A DNA stretch of 64,000 nucleotides, taken from assembly GCF_029892065.1 (NCBI RefSeq), contig NZ_CP120374.1, positions 1,054,001 to 1,118,000 of the forward strand, in the 5' to 3' direction. Origin of the DNA: Sinorhizobium garamanticum (GTDB taxonomy: Bacteria > Pseudomonadota > Alphaproteobacteria > Rhizobiales > Rhizobiaceae). Shown here one piece after another: positions 17,823-26,097 of the stretch. Made by a program: the position numbers and the translations under genes. Every line of letters begins with the position of its first letter. Within the stretch, counting starts at the first letter, position 1. The notes under the pieces were generated by a model, which saw only the letters and a program-made list of their open reading frames with translations, had not been told where the DNA came from and did not search any database.

Positions 17823-18767
17823 GACATGCCTCCAATCGCTGCCGGGCGACTCCCCCGGGGTTCATGAGCAAGAGATCAAACGGCTCGTCGACAATGTCAC
17901 TCGCGCCAGATGAGCCGAATTCTGCACTAAAAGTAAGTAGGCCAGAGAAATGTTGTTGCTGTCAGAATGAAATTGGTCTGGGCTGAGAAGCAACAGGAGT
18001 AACCTGCAACAAGCGAGCTGCGCGTCATCTGATCCCCCCAGCAACCACGCCGCAACGATGATACGCCAAGAGGTAATTTAGTAAAGATAAATACACGCCA
18101 AGCCAGCTGCGCTCCCTGGATCATGCACGCACAAATTCCACTGGAGCGCGTGCCAAGGCTGCTCATCAAAGCGAATTCAGGCGAGTCCTGCTTCAGGGCG
18201 TCGATCATTCTCGCCTGCCTGATCGTTAGTGCCGTCCGTGGTTCCAGGCAAAGTGCCGCAGCAAGCACTGGCGAACGACATGGCCGGTCGCCGGATCCCG
18301 TATCGGAACGTCATCAGGGGCGGAGGGTTGCTGGTGCATGACCGAAAAAGGCAACGCACTGTCTTTGGTCATTTTCTCGGCACGTCTCCATTTAGCGAGC
18401 AGCGGCAGTGGATACACTTCTGTTTGCGCACGCGGAAAGGAACAACCCAGAGAATAAACAACATCATCGTAAGGGGCGTTTTTGTCGATCTGGCAGAAGC
18501 GTCGGAGGATGTGCTCCGCCGCATGTCGCCCCAGTTCCGTCGCGACTGCATTCAAAGCGCCGAGTTCTATCAACATCAAAACTGTGGTCGGGCGAGATAT
18601 CGCTTGCGCAAACGATGCTCCAGTTTGGACCGGAATGCAGCGTAGTTCGGCAAACCGGTTACCGGAGGCAACCGAGGATGGCAGCTACGACGACCTAGCT
18701 GGCCCGAACAAGCTGCAGCGCGTCAACCACCCACCCCCCCTTTACGTTTGCCCTTATCCTTTCGCTC
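17823..18767. other. long intergenic stretch, at most one doubtful open frame
   Basis: This stretch of about 945 bases is less GC-rich than its surroundings. On the minus strand an open frame from about 18690 to 18226 has coding-like composition (for example GNRFAELRCIPVQTGASFAQ and LGRHAAEHILRRF) but no ATG near its upstream end and no family I recognise. It could be the remains of a gene. The competing plus-strand frame at 18229-18645 is no more convincing. Nothing else is supported. Confidence 0.35.
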
Positions 18768-18796
18768 TTGGCATTTGCAGAAACCTATCCTATAGC
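18768..18796 (+). promoter_or_regulatory. promoter of the GntR-enolase operon
   Basis: A -35 box TTGGCA (18768-18773) and a -10 box TATAGC (18791-18796) are separated by 17 bases. The predicted transcript would start near 18803, giving a leader of only about 18 bases. The -10 box lies inside the left arm of the palindrome that follows, so a bound repressor would block RNA polymerase directly. Confidence 0.6.
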
Positions 18797-18817
18797 TTTT
18801 TTAAAGCTATAGGATAG
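18785..18817. promoter_or_regulatory. palindromic operator overlapping promoter and ribosome-binding site
   Basis: Perfect 15-base arms CTATCCTATAGCTTT (18785-18799) and their reverse complement (18803-18817) surround TTT. Each arm also contains its own near-palindrome, CTAT-N3-ATAG, at 18785-18795 and 18807-18817, with centres 22 bases apart, about two helical turns. The right arm contains the AGGATA ribosome-binding site of the GntR gene starting at 18821. Autoregulation by that GntR protein is the simplest reading. Confidence 0.75.
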
Positions 18818-18820
18818 CAA

Positions 18821-19537
18821 ATGAGCGAAACGGCACCGATCATTCCATCCTCCGGCGACCTCGTCGCAGGCGCGGTCTCGCAGATTTCCGCCTTCATCCG
18901 TGAAAGCCAGCTCAAGCCCGGGGATCGCCTGCCCTCCGAAGCAGCCCTCACGGAAAGCCTCAACGTGTCCCGCACCGTGGTTCGCGAGGCTCTGCGTTCG
19001 CTCGCCGCGATGCGACTGATCGATCTCGGCGCCGGCAAGCGGCCGACCGTCGCCGAACTCGACGACAGTTCCATCGCCATGACGTTCCGACACGGCCTGT
19101 TCACCGATCAGATTGACATCCGCCAGATCTATGACGCGCGCCGCACCATCGAGGGGCGTACGGCAACGCTCGCTGCCCTGCTGCGCACCGAGCAGGAAGC
19201 AGACGAGATCCTCGGCTTCGCCCGCGCCATGCAGAACCGCCTCGACCAACCGGGCGTCGTCATGGAAAACGACCTCGCCCTTCATCTGGCAATCGCGCGC
19301 GCCTCGAAGAACCCCGTCTTCGCCCTCATGATCGGCGCCTTTCAGGGCGTGATCGTCGAGAGCTGGCCAATCGGCTGGAGGGCCCGCGCCACCGATGACG
19401 AACGCGAAGCCATGAACCGCCTGCACCTCGACCTCGCCGAGGCGATCGCCGCCGCCGATCCTCAGGCGGCCTCGACCATCATGGACCGGCATTTCGATGA
19501 GAGCCTCAGGGCTCTCGCCCGTGCCGGCCTGACCTGA
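18821..19537 (+). CDS. FadR-family GntR transcriptional regulator
   Basis: Regulator of 238 residues. Residues 8-75 hold the GntR winged helix, with KPGDRLPSEAALTESLNVSRTVVREALRSL as the recognition region. The remainder is an FCD effector domain with the metal/ligand-binding pattern DARRTIEGR, DLALHLAIARAS and a C-terminal MDRHFDESL helix. ATG 18821 immediately follows the palindrome at 18785-18817. The enolase-superfamily gene starts 20 bases after its stop, so the regulator and the enzyme form one autoregulated unit. The likely effector is the sugar acid or its dehydration product. Confidence 0.92.
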   Translation: MSETAPIIPSSGDLVAGAVSQISAFIRESQLKPGDRLPSEAALTESLNVSRTVVREALRSLAAMRLIDLGAGKRPTVAELDDSSIAMTFRHGLFTDQIDIRQIYDARRTIEGRTATLAALLRTEQEADEILGFARAMQNRLDQPGVVMENDLALHLAIARASKNPVFALMIGAFQGVIVESWPIGWRARATDDEREAMNRLHLDLAEAIAAADPQAASTIMDRHFDESLRALARAGLT

Positions 19538-19557
19538 ACCAAGAAACTGGAGTTCCC

Positions 19558-20760
19558 ATGAAAATTACAGGTCTCGAAACCGTGCGCGTCGCCGAGCGCG
19601 CCAATCTCCTCTGGCTGCTCGTGCACACTGACGAAGGCTTGTCCGGTCTCGGCGAAACCTTCTTCGGCGCGGAGACCGTCGAAGCCTACATACACGAATA
19701 TATCGCGCCCCGCGTGATCGGCCGTGATCCGCTGGAGATCGACCGTCTCGCGGCCGACCTCGTCGGCTATGTCGGCTTCCGTTCCTCCGGCGCCGAAGTG
19801 CGCGGCAACTCCGCCTTCGACATCGCCCTCTGGGACATTTTCGGAAAAGCGACTGGGCAGCCGATCGCCCAGCTTCTCGGCGGCTTCACGCGCCGCGAGA
19901 TCCGCACCTATAACACCTGCGCCGGCACCGAATACATCAAGAAGGCGACCGGCCAGACGACGTCCAACTACGGACTTTCGACCGGAAAGGACTATGACGA
20001 CCTGAACGGCTTCCTCAACCGCGCCGACGAACTGGCACTCTCGCTGCTCGAAGACGGCATCACCGCCATGAAGATTTGGCCGTTCGACGCGGCCGCCGAA
20101 AAGACGCGCGGCCAGTACATCTCGGTTCCCGACCTCAAGCAGGCACTCGTTCCCTTCGAAAAGATCCGTGCGGCCGTCGGCGACAAGATGGACATCATGG
20201 TCGAGTTCCACTCCATGTGGCAGTTGCTGCCGGCGATGCAGATCGCCAAGGCGCTCGCGCCCTTCAACACCTTCTGGCATGAAGATCCGATCAAGATGGA
20301 CAGCCTTTCGAGCCTGAAGCGCTATGCCGAAGTCTCCCCGGCCCCGATCTCGGCCTCTGAGACGCTCGCCACCCGGTGGGGTTTCCGCGACTATCTCGAA
20401 ACCGGGGCAGCCGGCATCGTCATGCTCGACATCTCCTGGTGCGGCGGGCTCTCGGAAGCCCGCAAGATCGCGTCGATGGCCGAAGCCTGGCACCTGCCAG
20501 TCGCTCCCCATGACTGCACCGGACCGGTGGTGCTCTGCGCCTCGACCCATCTGTCGCTCAATGCGCCCAATGCGCTGGTCCAGGAAAGCGTGCGCGCCTT
20601 CTACAACACCTGGTATCGCGATCTTGTGACCGCGCTGCCGGAGGTGAGGAACGGGATGATCACGGTTCCCCCCGGTCCGGGGCTTGGTATGGAGCTTCAT
20701 CCCGACATAGAGAAGACCTTCACAGTCAGCCGCCGCATGTCCGACGCCTCGGGCATCTGA
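19558..20760 (+). CDS. enolase-superfamily acid-sugar dehydratase or cycloisomerase (mandelate racemase subgroup)
   Basis: Protein of 400 residues with the enolase-like N-terminal cap (residues 1-125) and a TIM-barrel domain. The Lys-containing ITAMKIWPFD strand, the metal-binding acidic residues in MVEFHSMW, WHEDPI and SASETLATRWG, and the general base region PVAPHDCTGPVVL match the mandelate racemase subgroup, which abstracts the alpha proton of a carboxylate. Most members with this pattern dehydrate an aldonate to a 2-keto-3-deoxy acid; some catalyse cycloisomerisation of anhydro-sugar acids. The substrate cannot be assigned. An inserted segment around residues 125-150 (ATGQTTSNYGLSTGKDYDD) may shape the active-site lid. 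A strong terminator follows at 20963. Confidence 0.85.
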   Translation: MKITGLETVRVAERANLLWLLVHTDEGLSGLGETFFGAETVEAYIHEYIAPRVIGRDPLEIDRLAADLVGYVGFRSSGAEVRGNSAFDIALWDIFGKATGQPIAQLLGGFTRREIRTYNTCAGTEYIKKATGQTTSNYGLSTGKDYDDLNGFLNRADELALSLLEDGITAMKIWPFDAAAEKTRGQYISVPDLKQALVPFEKIRAAVGDKMDIMVEFHSMWQLLPAMQIAKALAPFNTFWHEDPIKMDSLSSLKRYAEVSPAPISASETLATRWGFRDYLETGAAGIVMLDISWCGGLSEARKIASMAEAWHLPVAPHDCTGPVVLCASTHLSLNAPNALVQESVRAFYNTWYRDLVTALPEVRNGMITVPPGPGLGMELHPDIEKTFTVSRRMSDASGI

Positions 20761-20962
20761 CTGACGTGACGGCCAGAGATCCCTTGAGGAAAAAACGACG
20801 ACAAGCCAATAGGGCGTCGGCGGCCCTTGGGCTCGCCGCCGTCGCCGGCCCGCGGTAACGCTGCTCGGCAGGTGCTGTTCGCGCTGAACGACGCGCGTTG
20901 GGCATGCCAAAGCCGGCGCCCGCATTCATGCGGGACGAGCCTTCCTGAGACGCACAACATAG

Positions 20963-20997
20963 AAGAAGCCCGCAGCGGCGACCGCTGCGGGCTTCTT
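20963..20997. terminator. rho-independent terminator, bidirectional
   Basis: A 16-base perfect stem, AAGAAGCCCGCAGCGG (20963-20978) against its complement (20982-20997), closes on a CGA loop and ends in a TTCTTT run. It lies about 200 bases after the enolase-superfamily gene. A-rich sequence on the left arm allows it to work for minus-strand transcripts arriving from the TRAP operon as well. Confidence 0.85.
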
Positions 20998-21079
20998 TGT
21001 TGGCGCGGCCCCGAAGGACCGCCACTACAGCGCCGCGCGTCTTATCAGACGCGCAAAGACGCTGTAGCACTTTGAATTG

Positions 21080-21127
21080 CTGCATGTTTGTATCCTTAAA
21101 TCGACTACGATTTAAGGATACATGCAG
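21080..21127. terminator. long bulged palindrome after the TRAP binding-protein gene
   Basis: Core arms GTATCCTTAAATCG (21090-21103) and their complement (21108-21121) enclose ACTA. Outer arms CTGCAT (21080-21085) and ATGCAG (21122-21127) extend the stem past a four-base bulge. It sits eight bases after the stop of the minus-strand binding-protein gene, where a terminator or mRNA-protecting hairpin is expected. The AT-rich core with TATCCT/AGGATA ends also resembles the operator at 18785, so a regulatory role is possible. Confidence 0.55.
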
Positions 21128-21135
21128 TAGGGAGA

Positions 21136-22140
21136 TTACTTGCGGATCTCGGCGAGTTCGGCAAGGACTGCGTCCACGATCTCAGCACCGATCTCGTCCA
21201 TGTGCTTTTGGTAAACAACCATCGACTTCTCGCGGATGCGGGTCTGTTCTTCCGGAGACAGGACGTTCACTTCGAGACCGGCAGCCTTGATCTTCTCCAG
21301 CGACTTCTTGTTCAGCTCAGCGATGACCTGACGCTCGACGTCGCGGCCGACGACGGCGCATTCACGAAGGGCTGCCTGCTCTTCCGGGGTGTAAGTGTCG
21401 AAGATCGCCTTCGAGAACAGGAAGAGGAACGGCGTGTAGGCGTGGTTGGTCTCGGTGATGTACTTCTGCACTTCGAAGAACTTCGAGGTGTCGATCGTCA
21501 CATACGGGTTTTCCTGGGCGTCGATCGTTTTGGTTTCGAGAGCCGAGAACACCTCGCCGAAGGCCATCGGCGTGGCGTTCGCACCGAGGTTCTGGAAGGT
21601 GTCGAGGAAGATATTGTTCTGCATGACGCGGACCTTCAGGCCCTCGAAGTCTTCCCACTTCGCGACCGGACGAACGGAGTTCGACAGGTTACGGAAACCG
21701 TTTTCCCAGTAAGCGAGGTTGACCAAGCCGACGGCTGCCAGCTTCTCGTTCATCATCTCGCCGAACTTGCCGTCGAGAACCTTGTAGGCTTCCTCGGCAT
21801 TGGCGAAGAGGAACGGCAGGTCGAAGACGCCGAGAGCCGGCTCGATGCCGACGAGCGGCGACGACGAGGTCACGACAGCTTCCTGAACGCCCGAACGGAG
21901 CGCCTGGGTGGCCTGCAAGTCGCCGCCGAGAGCACCGCCCCAGAACGCGGTCAGCTTGAGCTTGCCGCCGGACTTTTCGTCCAGGCACTTCTGCATCGCT
22001 TCGATACCGTTGCCGACCGGGTGGTCGGCGTTGATGCCGTTCGACACGCGGATGTTGCGGTCGTTGAATTCGGCGAACGCCGGAGCCGAAGCCGTGCAGG
22101 CGAATGCAATGGCGGTCGTGGCGAGTAGAAGTTTTCTCAT
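21136..22140 (-). CDS. TRAP transporter substrate-binding protein (DctP family)
   Basis: Receptor of 334 residues; ATG 22140 follows GGGAGGGATATC, and a signal peptide runs to about residue 23 (SAPAFA). DctP landmarks include GGDLQATQALRSG, FEGLKVRVMQNNIF with the carboxylate-binding Arg, and FGEVFSALETKTIDAQENP. It is the last gene of the minus-strand order small subunit, large subunit, receptor. Together with neighbouring enzymes it probably imports an aldonate or related hydroxyacid for the sugar-acid pathway. Confidence 0.93.
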   Translation of the reverse strand: MRKLLLATTAIAFACTASAPAFAEFNDRNIRVSNGINADHPVGNGIEAMQKCLDEKSGGKLKLTAFWGGALGGDLQATQALRSGVQEAVVTSSSPLVGIEPALGVFDLPFLFANAEEAYKVLDGKFGEMMNEKLAAVGLVNLAYWENGFRNLSNSVRPVAKWEDFEGLKVRVMQNNIFLDTFQNLGANATPMAFGEVFSALETKTIDAQENPYVTIDTSKFFEVQKYITETNHAYTPFLFLFSKAIFDTYTPEEQAALRECAVVGRDVERQVIAELNKKSLEKIKAAGLEVNVLSPEEQTRIREKSMVVYQKHMDEIGAEIVDAVLAELAEIRK

Positions 22141-22187
22141 GATATCCCTCCCGAGGATGGTTGTTTGAGAAGATTGAGGGTTGTCCA

Positions 22188-23465
22188 TCACCGCAGCCAC
22201 TGGGCGGGCACGGTGATGAGTTCAGGGAACAGCACGAGCAGCATCAGTAGAGCCGTCTGGGCGAGCAGGAAGGGCAGGATGCCGACCGTGACTTTTCCGA
22301 GCGGGACCCGACCGACGCCGCTCACGACGTTCAGAACGACGCCCACCGGCGGGGTGATCAGGCCGATGCAGCAGTTCATAACGAACATCACGCCGAAGTA
22401 GATCGGATCGATGCCCGCCTGCTTGATGATCGGCATGAGGACGGGCGTGAGGATCAGGATCGACGGCGTCAGGTCGAGAGCGGTGCCGACGATCAGGACC
22501 AGGATCATGATCGCGAACATCAGGAGCTTCGGGCGGTCGATCAGCGGTTCGATATAGCCCGTGATCTCGGTCGGAATGTTCGCGGCCGTGATAAGCCATG
22601 CGGAGACGAGCGCCGCGCAGACCAGGAACATGATGACCGCAGTCGTCTTGGCAGCCTGCAGGATGACCCGCGGCAAGTCGCGCGGCTTCAGCTCGCGGTA
22701 GATGAACATGCCGACGAAAAGGGCATAGAAGGCAGCGATCACGGCAGCTTCGGTCGGCGTCACGACCCCGGCCTTGATGCCGCCGAGAATGATCACCGGC
22801 ATGCCGAGTGCCCAGGCGGCGCGCCCGGTCGCGTTGAGGCGCGCGGACATCGGAGCCTTCGGCAGCGGCTGGATGTTGTCCTTGCGCACGACGAACTGCC
22901 AGGTAAGGATCAACGACAGGCCCATCAGCAGGCCAGGCACGATGCCCGCCATGAAGAGCTGGGTGATAGATACGTTGGCCGACACGCCGAACACGATGAA
23001 CGCCATGGATGGCGGGATGACCGGGGCGATGATGCCGCCGGACGCGATCAGCCCTGCGGAACGTGGCACGTTGTAGCCGGCCCTCGCCATCATGGGGATC
23101 AGGATCGCGGCAAGGGCAGCGGTGTCGGCAGCGGCCGAACCCGAAATACTCGCCATGATGACGGCAGCCATGATCGCCACGATGCCGAGACCGCCACGAA
23201 TGTGACCGACGCAGGCGATCGCGAACTCGATGATGCGCTTGGACAGGCCGCCCGAGTTCATCAACTCGCCGGCCAGAACGAAGAACGGGATGGCCAGCAG
23301 CGTGAAGGTGTCGGCACCGATGATCATGTTCTGCGCGATGATCTGGCTGTTGAACATCCCCATGAACCACATGAGGACGACGCCACAGAACATCAGGGCG
23401 AACGCAACCGGCACGCCGATCGCCATGGCTCCGACGAGGGAGGCAATAAATACGAGAAGAGTCAT
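22188..23465 (-). CDS. TRAP transporter large membrane subunit (DctM family)
   Basis: Permease subunit of 425 residues, typical DctM length, hydrophobic throughout. Family features are IPFFVLAGELMNSGGLSKRI, SISGSAAADTAALAAILIP, IIAPVIPPSMAFIVFG, VVTPTEAAVIAAFYALFVG and LITPPVGVVLNVV. The start overlaps the stop of the small subunit gene by the ATGA arrangement. A 47-base gap leads to the receptor gene. Confidence 0.94.
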   Translation of the reverse strand: MTLLVFIASLVGAMAIGVPVAFALMFCGVVLMWFMGMFNSQIIAQNMIIGADTFTLLAIPFFVLAGELMNSGGLSKRIIEFAIACVGHIRGGLGIVAIMAAVIMASISGSAAADTAALAAILIPMMARAGYNVPRSAGLIASGGIIAPVIPPSMAFIVFGVSANVSITQLFMAGIVPGLLMGLSLILTWQFVVRKDNIQPLPKAPMSARLNATGRAAWALGMPVIILGGIKAGVVTPTEAAVIAAFYALFVGMFIYRELKPRDLPRVILQAAKTTAVIMFLVCAALVSAWLITAANIPTEITGYIEPLIDRPKLLMFAIMILVLIVGTALDLTPSILILTPVLMPIIKQAGIDPIYFGVMFVMNCCIGLITPPVGVVLNVVSGVGRVPLGKVTVGILPFLLAQTALLMLLVLFPELITVPAQWLR

Positions 23466-23998
23466 CAGCTACGCTCGGCCAGATGTTCGAGGGACATGTT
23501 TTCGCCGGCGAAGGCGGCAAGTTCTTCCTCGGTCACGCGACCGGTCAGGAGGCGAATGAGGCGTTCCAGGGCGATGATCACGCAGCCGGCGCCCGTGAAG
23601 AAGCCGATGCCGTAAACGAAGCCCATGGACAGGCCCGTCACCGGTGCACTCATGCTCCAGTTGATCGGGAACTGCTTCCAGGTGCCCCAGAAAAAGATGG
23701 CGGAAACGCCGATGATCACGACGTTGCTGACGGCCATGCAGATAACGCGACCCTTGCGACCAAACAGTGCCACGAGGGTCTCCACGCCCATGTGCCCGTG
23801 TTCTCGGAACGACACCACGGCGCCGATGAAGGTCACCCAGACGAAGAAGTAACGCGCCAATTCATCCGACACGGTCAGACCGGAATTCATGGCGTAGCGC
23901 ATGACGACGTTGACGAAAACCATGACCGCCATCCCCGAAAGAAGGATGATCAGCAGGAATTCGAGGACTTTGTAGAATCGATCGATTGCCTTTTGCAC
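23465..23998 (-). CDS. TRAP transporter small membrane subunit (DctQ family)
   Basis: Small membrane subunit of 177 residues with four helices, starting VQKAIDRFYKVLEFLLIILL. GTG 23998 is preferred over upstream in-frame codons because CGGGGAGGG sits just ahead, and upstream residues look non-coding. The SDELARYFFVWVTFIGA segment is a DctQ hallmark. It lies 22 bases after the stop of the FAH-type gene, so uptake and catabolism appear to be one operon. Confidence 0.9.
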   Translation of the reverse strand: MQKAIDRFYKVLEFLLIILLSGMAVMVFVNVVMRYAMNSGLTVSDELARYFFVWVTFIGAVVSFREHGHMGVETLVALFGRKGRVICMAVSNVVIIGVSAIFFWGTWKQFPINWSMSAPVTGLSMGFVYGIGFFTGAGCVIIALERLIRLLTGRVTEEELAAFAGENMSLEHLAERS

Positions 23999-24020
23999 TC
24001 GGCCCTCCCCGTTCGAAAAA

Positions 24021-25181
24021 TTACAAGAGGCCGCGCTTGGCGAGGTTTCGCATGAGGGCGCCGACCCCGAAGGTCCATTCCGGGCAAGCGTCACAGCGAT
24101 CAACCCAGTTCACCAGACGTCCGAGCTTCGGCGTCGATATTTCCACCCGGTCGCCCACTTCATGCGTGAAGCCCTGTCCGACGCCCCGGCGATCTTTCAC
24201 CGGTGCGAACATGGTGCCGAGGAACAGCACCGCGCCATCGGGATACTGGTGATTGCGGTTGCGCAGTTGCGACACCAGGTTTTCCGGGCTGCGGCTGATC
24301 GCTTCCATCGGGCTTTCGCCGGTCATCTCGAAACCGTCCTCGCCCTTGACCAGCAGCGTGACGCGAACCCTGCGCAGGTCGTCGATGGTGAAGTTCGCGT
24401 CAAACAGGCGAATGAACGGGCCGATCGAGCAGGACGCATTGTTGTCCTTCGCCTTGCCGAGCAACAAGGCGGAACGGCCTTCGACATCACGAAGGTTTAC
24501 GTCGTTGCCGAGAGTGGCGCCGAGGATGGTGCCGTCAGAACGAACTGCAAGCACGACTTCGGGCTCGGGATTGTTCCACTGCGAGATCGGATGAATGCCG
24601 ACCGTGTCGCCACAGCCGACGGACGACATGGGCTGCGACTTGGTGAAGATCTCGGCGTCGGGGCCGATTCCGACTTCGAGGTACTGCGACCAGAGATTCA
24701 TGTCCTGCAGCAGCGCCTTGACCTTCGCCGCCTGCTGCGAACCGGCCACGAGACCGCGCAAGCTGTCGCCGAGCACCGGCGCCAGCCGTTCGCGGATTTC
24801 GCGTGCCCGGGAGGGGTCGCCCTTGGCCTGCTCCTCGATCACCCGCTCGAGCATGCTGTCGGCGAAGGTGACGCCGGCCGCCTTGATCGCCTGAAGGTCG
24901 ATCGGCGCCAGAAGTTCGCCCGCCTTGCCGGAGAGGAAATCGTCGAGAGAGCCGAGATCGACGAGATCGGTCGCGGATTTCAGCCTGTCGACCAACCCAT
25001 CCTGCTCGAACAGAAACGAAACAGTGGCGGCGATGGTTGTCAGGTCAAGCAAGCGACCGTCGCGCAGCAGTACCGGGCAAGGGCCATCGACGGCCTTCGA
25101 CCACACACGCCCGACCAGAATGGCCTGCGCTGCGTCTTCCGGCAGAATTGCGGCTGCGGATAGTGAACGCTTGGAAACCAA
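24021..25181 (-). CDS. fumarylacetoacetate-hydrolase-fold enzyme, XylX-type 2-keto-3-deoxy-sugar acid dehydratase
   Basis: Cytosolic enzyme of 386 residues, about the length of the 2-keto-3-deoxy-pentonate dehydratase XylX of oxidative pentose pathways. The C-terminal FAH domain carries the metal-binding pattern WNNPEPEVVLAV, GATLGNDVNLRDVEGRSALL and KDNNASCSIGP. XylX-type enzymes convert 2-keto-3-deoxy-pentonate to 2,5-dioxopentanoate. The start is TTG 25181 behind AAAGGGAGGATGGC; a nearby ATG is out of frame. A palindromic operator lies 57 bases upstream. The XylD-type dehydratase at 29582 would provide a matching substrate, but a 2,5-dioxopentanoate dehydrogenase is not part of this operon. 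Confidence 0.8.
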   Translation of the reverse strand: MVSKRSLSAAAILPEDAAQAILVGRVWSKAVDGPCPVLLRDGRLLDLTTIAATVSFLFEQDGLVDRLKSATDLVDLGSLDDFLSGKAGELLAPIDLQAIKAAGVTFADSMLERVIEEQAKGDPSRAREIRERLAPVLGDSLRGLVAGSQQAAKVKALLQDMNLWSQYLEVGIGPDAEIFTKSQPMSSVGCGDTVGIHPISQWNNPEPEVVLAVRSDGTILGATLGNDVNLRDVEGRSALLLGKAKDNNASCSIGPFIRLFDANFTIDDLRRVRVTLLVKGEDGFEMTGESPMEAISRSPENLVSQLRNRNHQYPDGAVLFLGTMFAPVKDRRGVGQGFTHEVGDRVEISTPKLGRLVNWVDRCDACPEWTFGVGALMRNLAKRGLL

Positions 25182-25237
25182 GCCATCCTCCCTTTTTCTT
25201 ATGCCTCCCAGGCAGCGGCCTCCTGCCGCGTTGCCTT

Positions 25238-25258
25238 ATTGTCAGGATGTCTGACAAT
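25238..25258. promoter_or_regulatory. palindromic operator upstream of the FAH-type/TRAP operon
   Basis: ATTGTCAG (25238-25245) and CTGACAAT (25251-25258) form perfect 8-base arms around GATGT. The half-sites resemble the sequence TTATCAGACAA at 27601-27611 in the divergent promoter region of the same gene group. The GntR protein encoded at 25345-26052 is the obvious candidate to bind both. Confidence 0.65.
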
Positions 25259-25344
25259 ACTCCTCGATCGTTTTAGTCGGACTTCGTCACCCTGTCCAGC
25301 GTCCAAATGACGGCTTGTTCAAAAAGCCACCACCATATGCGACC

Positions 25345-26052
25345 TCAATAGGCCTCGAGCGTCAGGTCGAGCCGCCTCGCCGCCCCCAACAGGTGCATCT
25401 TCATCGCCTCCCTCGCCCGCTTCGGATCCCGGCTGGCAATGGCATCGCGCAAGACGACATGCTCCTCTATCGTCACCTCGACGATCTCCTCAAGAACCGC
25501 GGTCGACCGCGCCGCACTGATCGCCAGGCTGATGCGCTCCGCGATGAACCCGATGAAGACCGAGAAGTACTCGTTTCCGGTGGCGGCAGCGATCGCGCGG
25601 TGAAACGCAAGGTCGGCGACTATGCCTTCCGCCGTCCACTTTTCCCCGCCGCTCATACTGGCGAGCGCCTCGTCGATACGCGCAAGATCGTCGGCCGTAT
25701 GGTGCAGCGCGGCCAAGCCCGCGGCCTCGATCTCCAGCGGCACACGCAACTGAAAGAGATCGCGGAAACTTTGGCGGTCGGCCAGGTCATCCTGCTCGAT
25801 GCGGATTTGCCGTGCGTGGGACTCGGTGACGAAGGCACCGACACCCTGGCGCGTCTCGACCAGTCCCTCGTTGCGCAGCTGGGCAATCGCCTCGCGCACC
25901 ACGGTCCGGCTCACGCCCAGCGCCTTGGCCAGAAAGTGTTCGGTCGGCAGCTTTTCGCCCGGACGCATCCGGCCTTCGGTGATGTCGCGCGCAATCTGAC
26001 TGGCAATGCGTGCCGGCAGATGTTCACTTCGCCTGATATGTCCGAATTCCAT
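25345..26052 (-). CDS. FadR-family GntR transcriptional regulator
   Basis: Regulator with a GntR winged helix (GEKLPTEHFLAKALGVSRTVVREAIAQL) and an FCD domain including VPLEIEAAGLAAL, DLAFHRAIAAATGN and EEHVVLRDAIASRD. ATG 26052 gives 235 residues; a GTG at 26082 would add ten basic residues (MTRRRRDVKT), and the AGGAGG signal is closer to fitting ATG 26052 at a spacing of about 15. It lies between the FAD oxidase gene (16-46 bases upstream) and the FAH-type gene, all on the minus strand, and probably represses this group through the palindromes at 25238 and 27597. Confidence 0.88.
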   Translation of the reverse strand: MEFGHIRRSEHLPARIASQIARDITEGRMRPGEKLPTEHFLAKALGVSRTVVREAIAQLRNEGLVETRQGVGAFVTESHARQIRIEQDDLADRQSFRDLFQLRVPLEIEAAGLAALHHTADDLARIDEALASMSGGEKWTAEGIVADLAFHRAIAAATGNEYFSVFIGFIAERISLAISAARSTAVLEEIVEVTIEEHVVLRDAIASRDPKRAREAMKMHLLGAARRLDLTLEAY

Positions 26053-26097
26053 CGTCTTTACGTCCCGCCTCCTCCGCGTCACGTGAGGGGTTTTCTA

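Larger units (their letters stand above)
20761..21135. other. gap between convergent enolase-type and TRAP genes
   Basis: The 375 bases contain the terminator at 20963-20997 and the palindrome at 21080-21127. No gene is supported. Confidence 0.6.

Noticed and set aside
18226..18690. A coding-like minus-strand frame with some likeness to the C-terminus of LacI-type regulators (ELGRHAAEHILRRF).
   Set aside because: The likeness is limited to one helix, the ligand-binding fold motifs are absent and no start codon fits; mentioned only as a doubtful relic.
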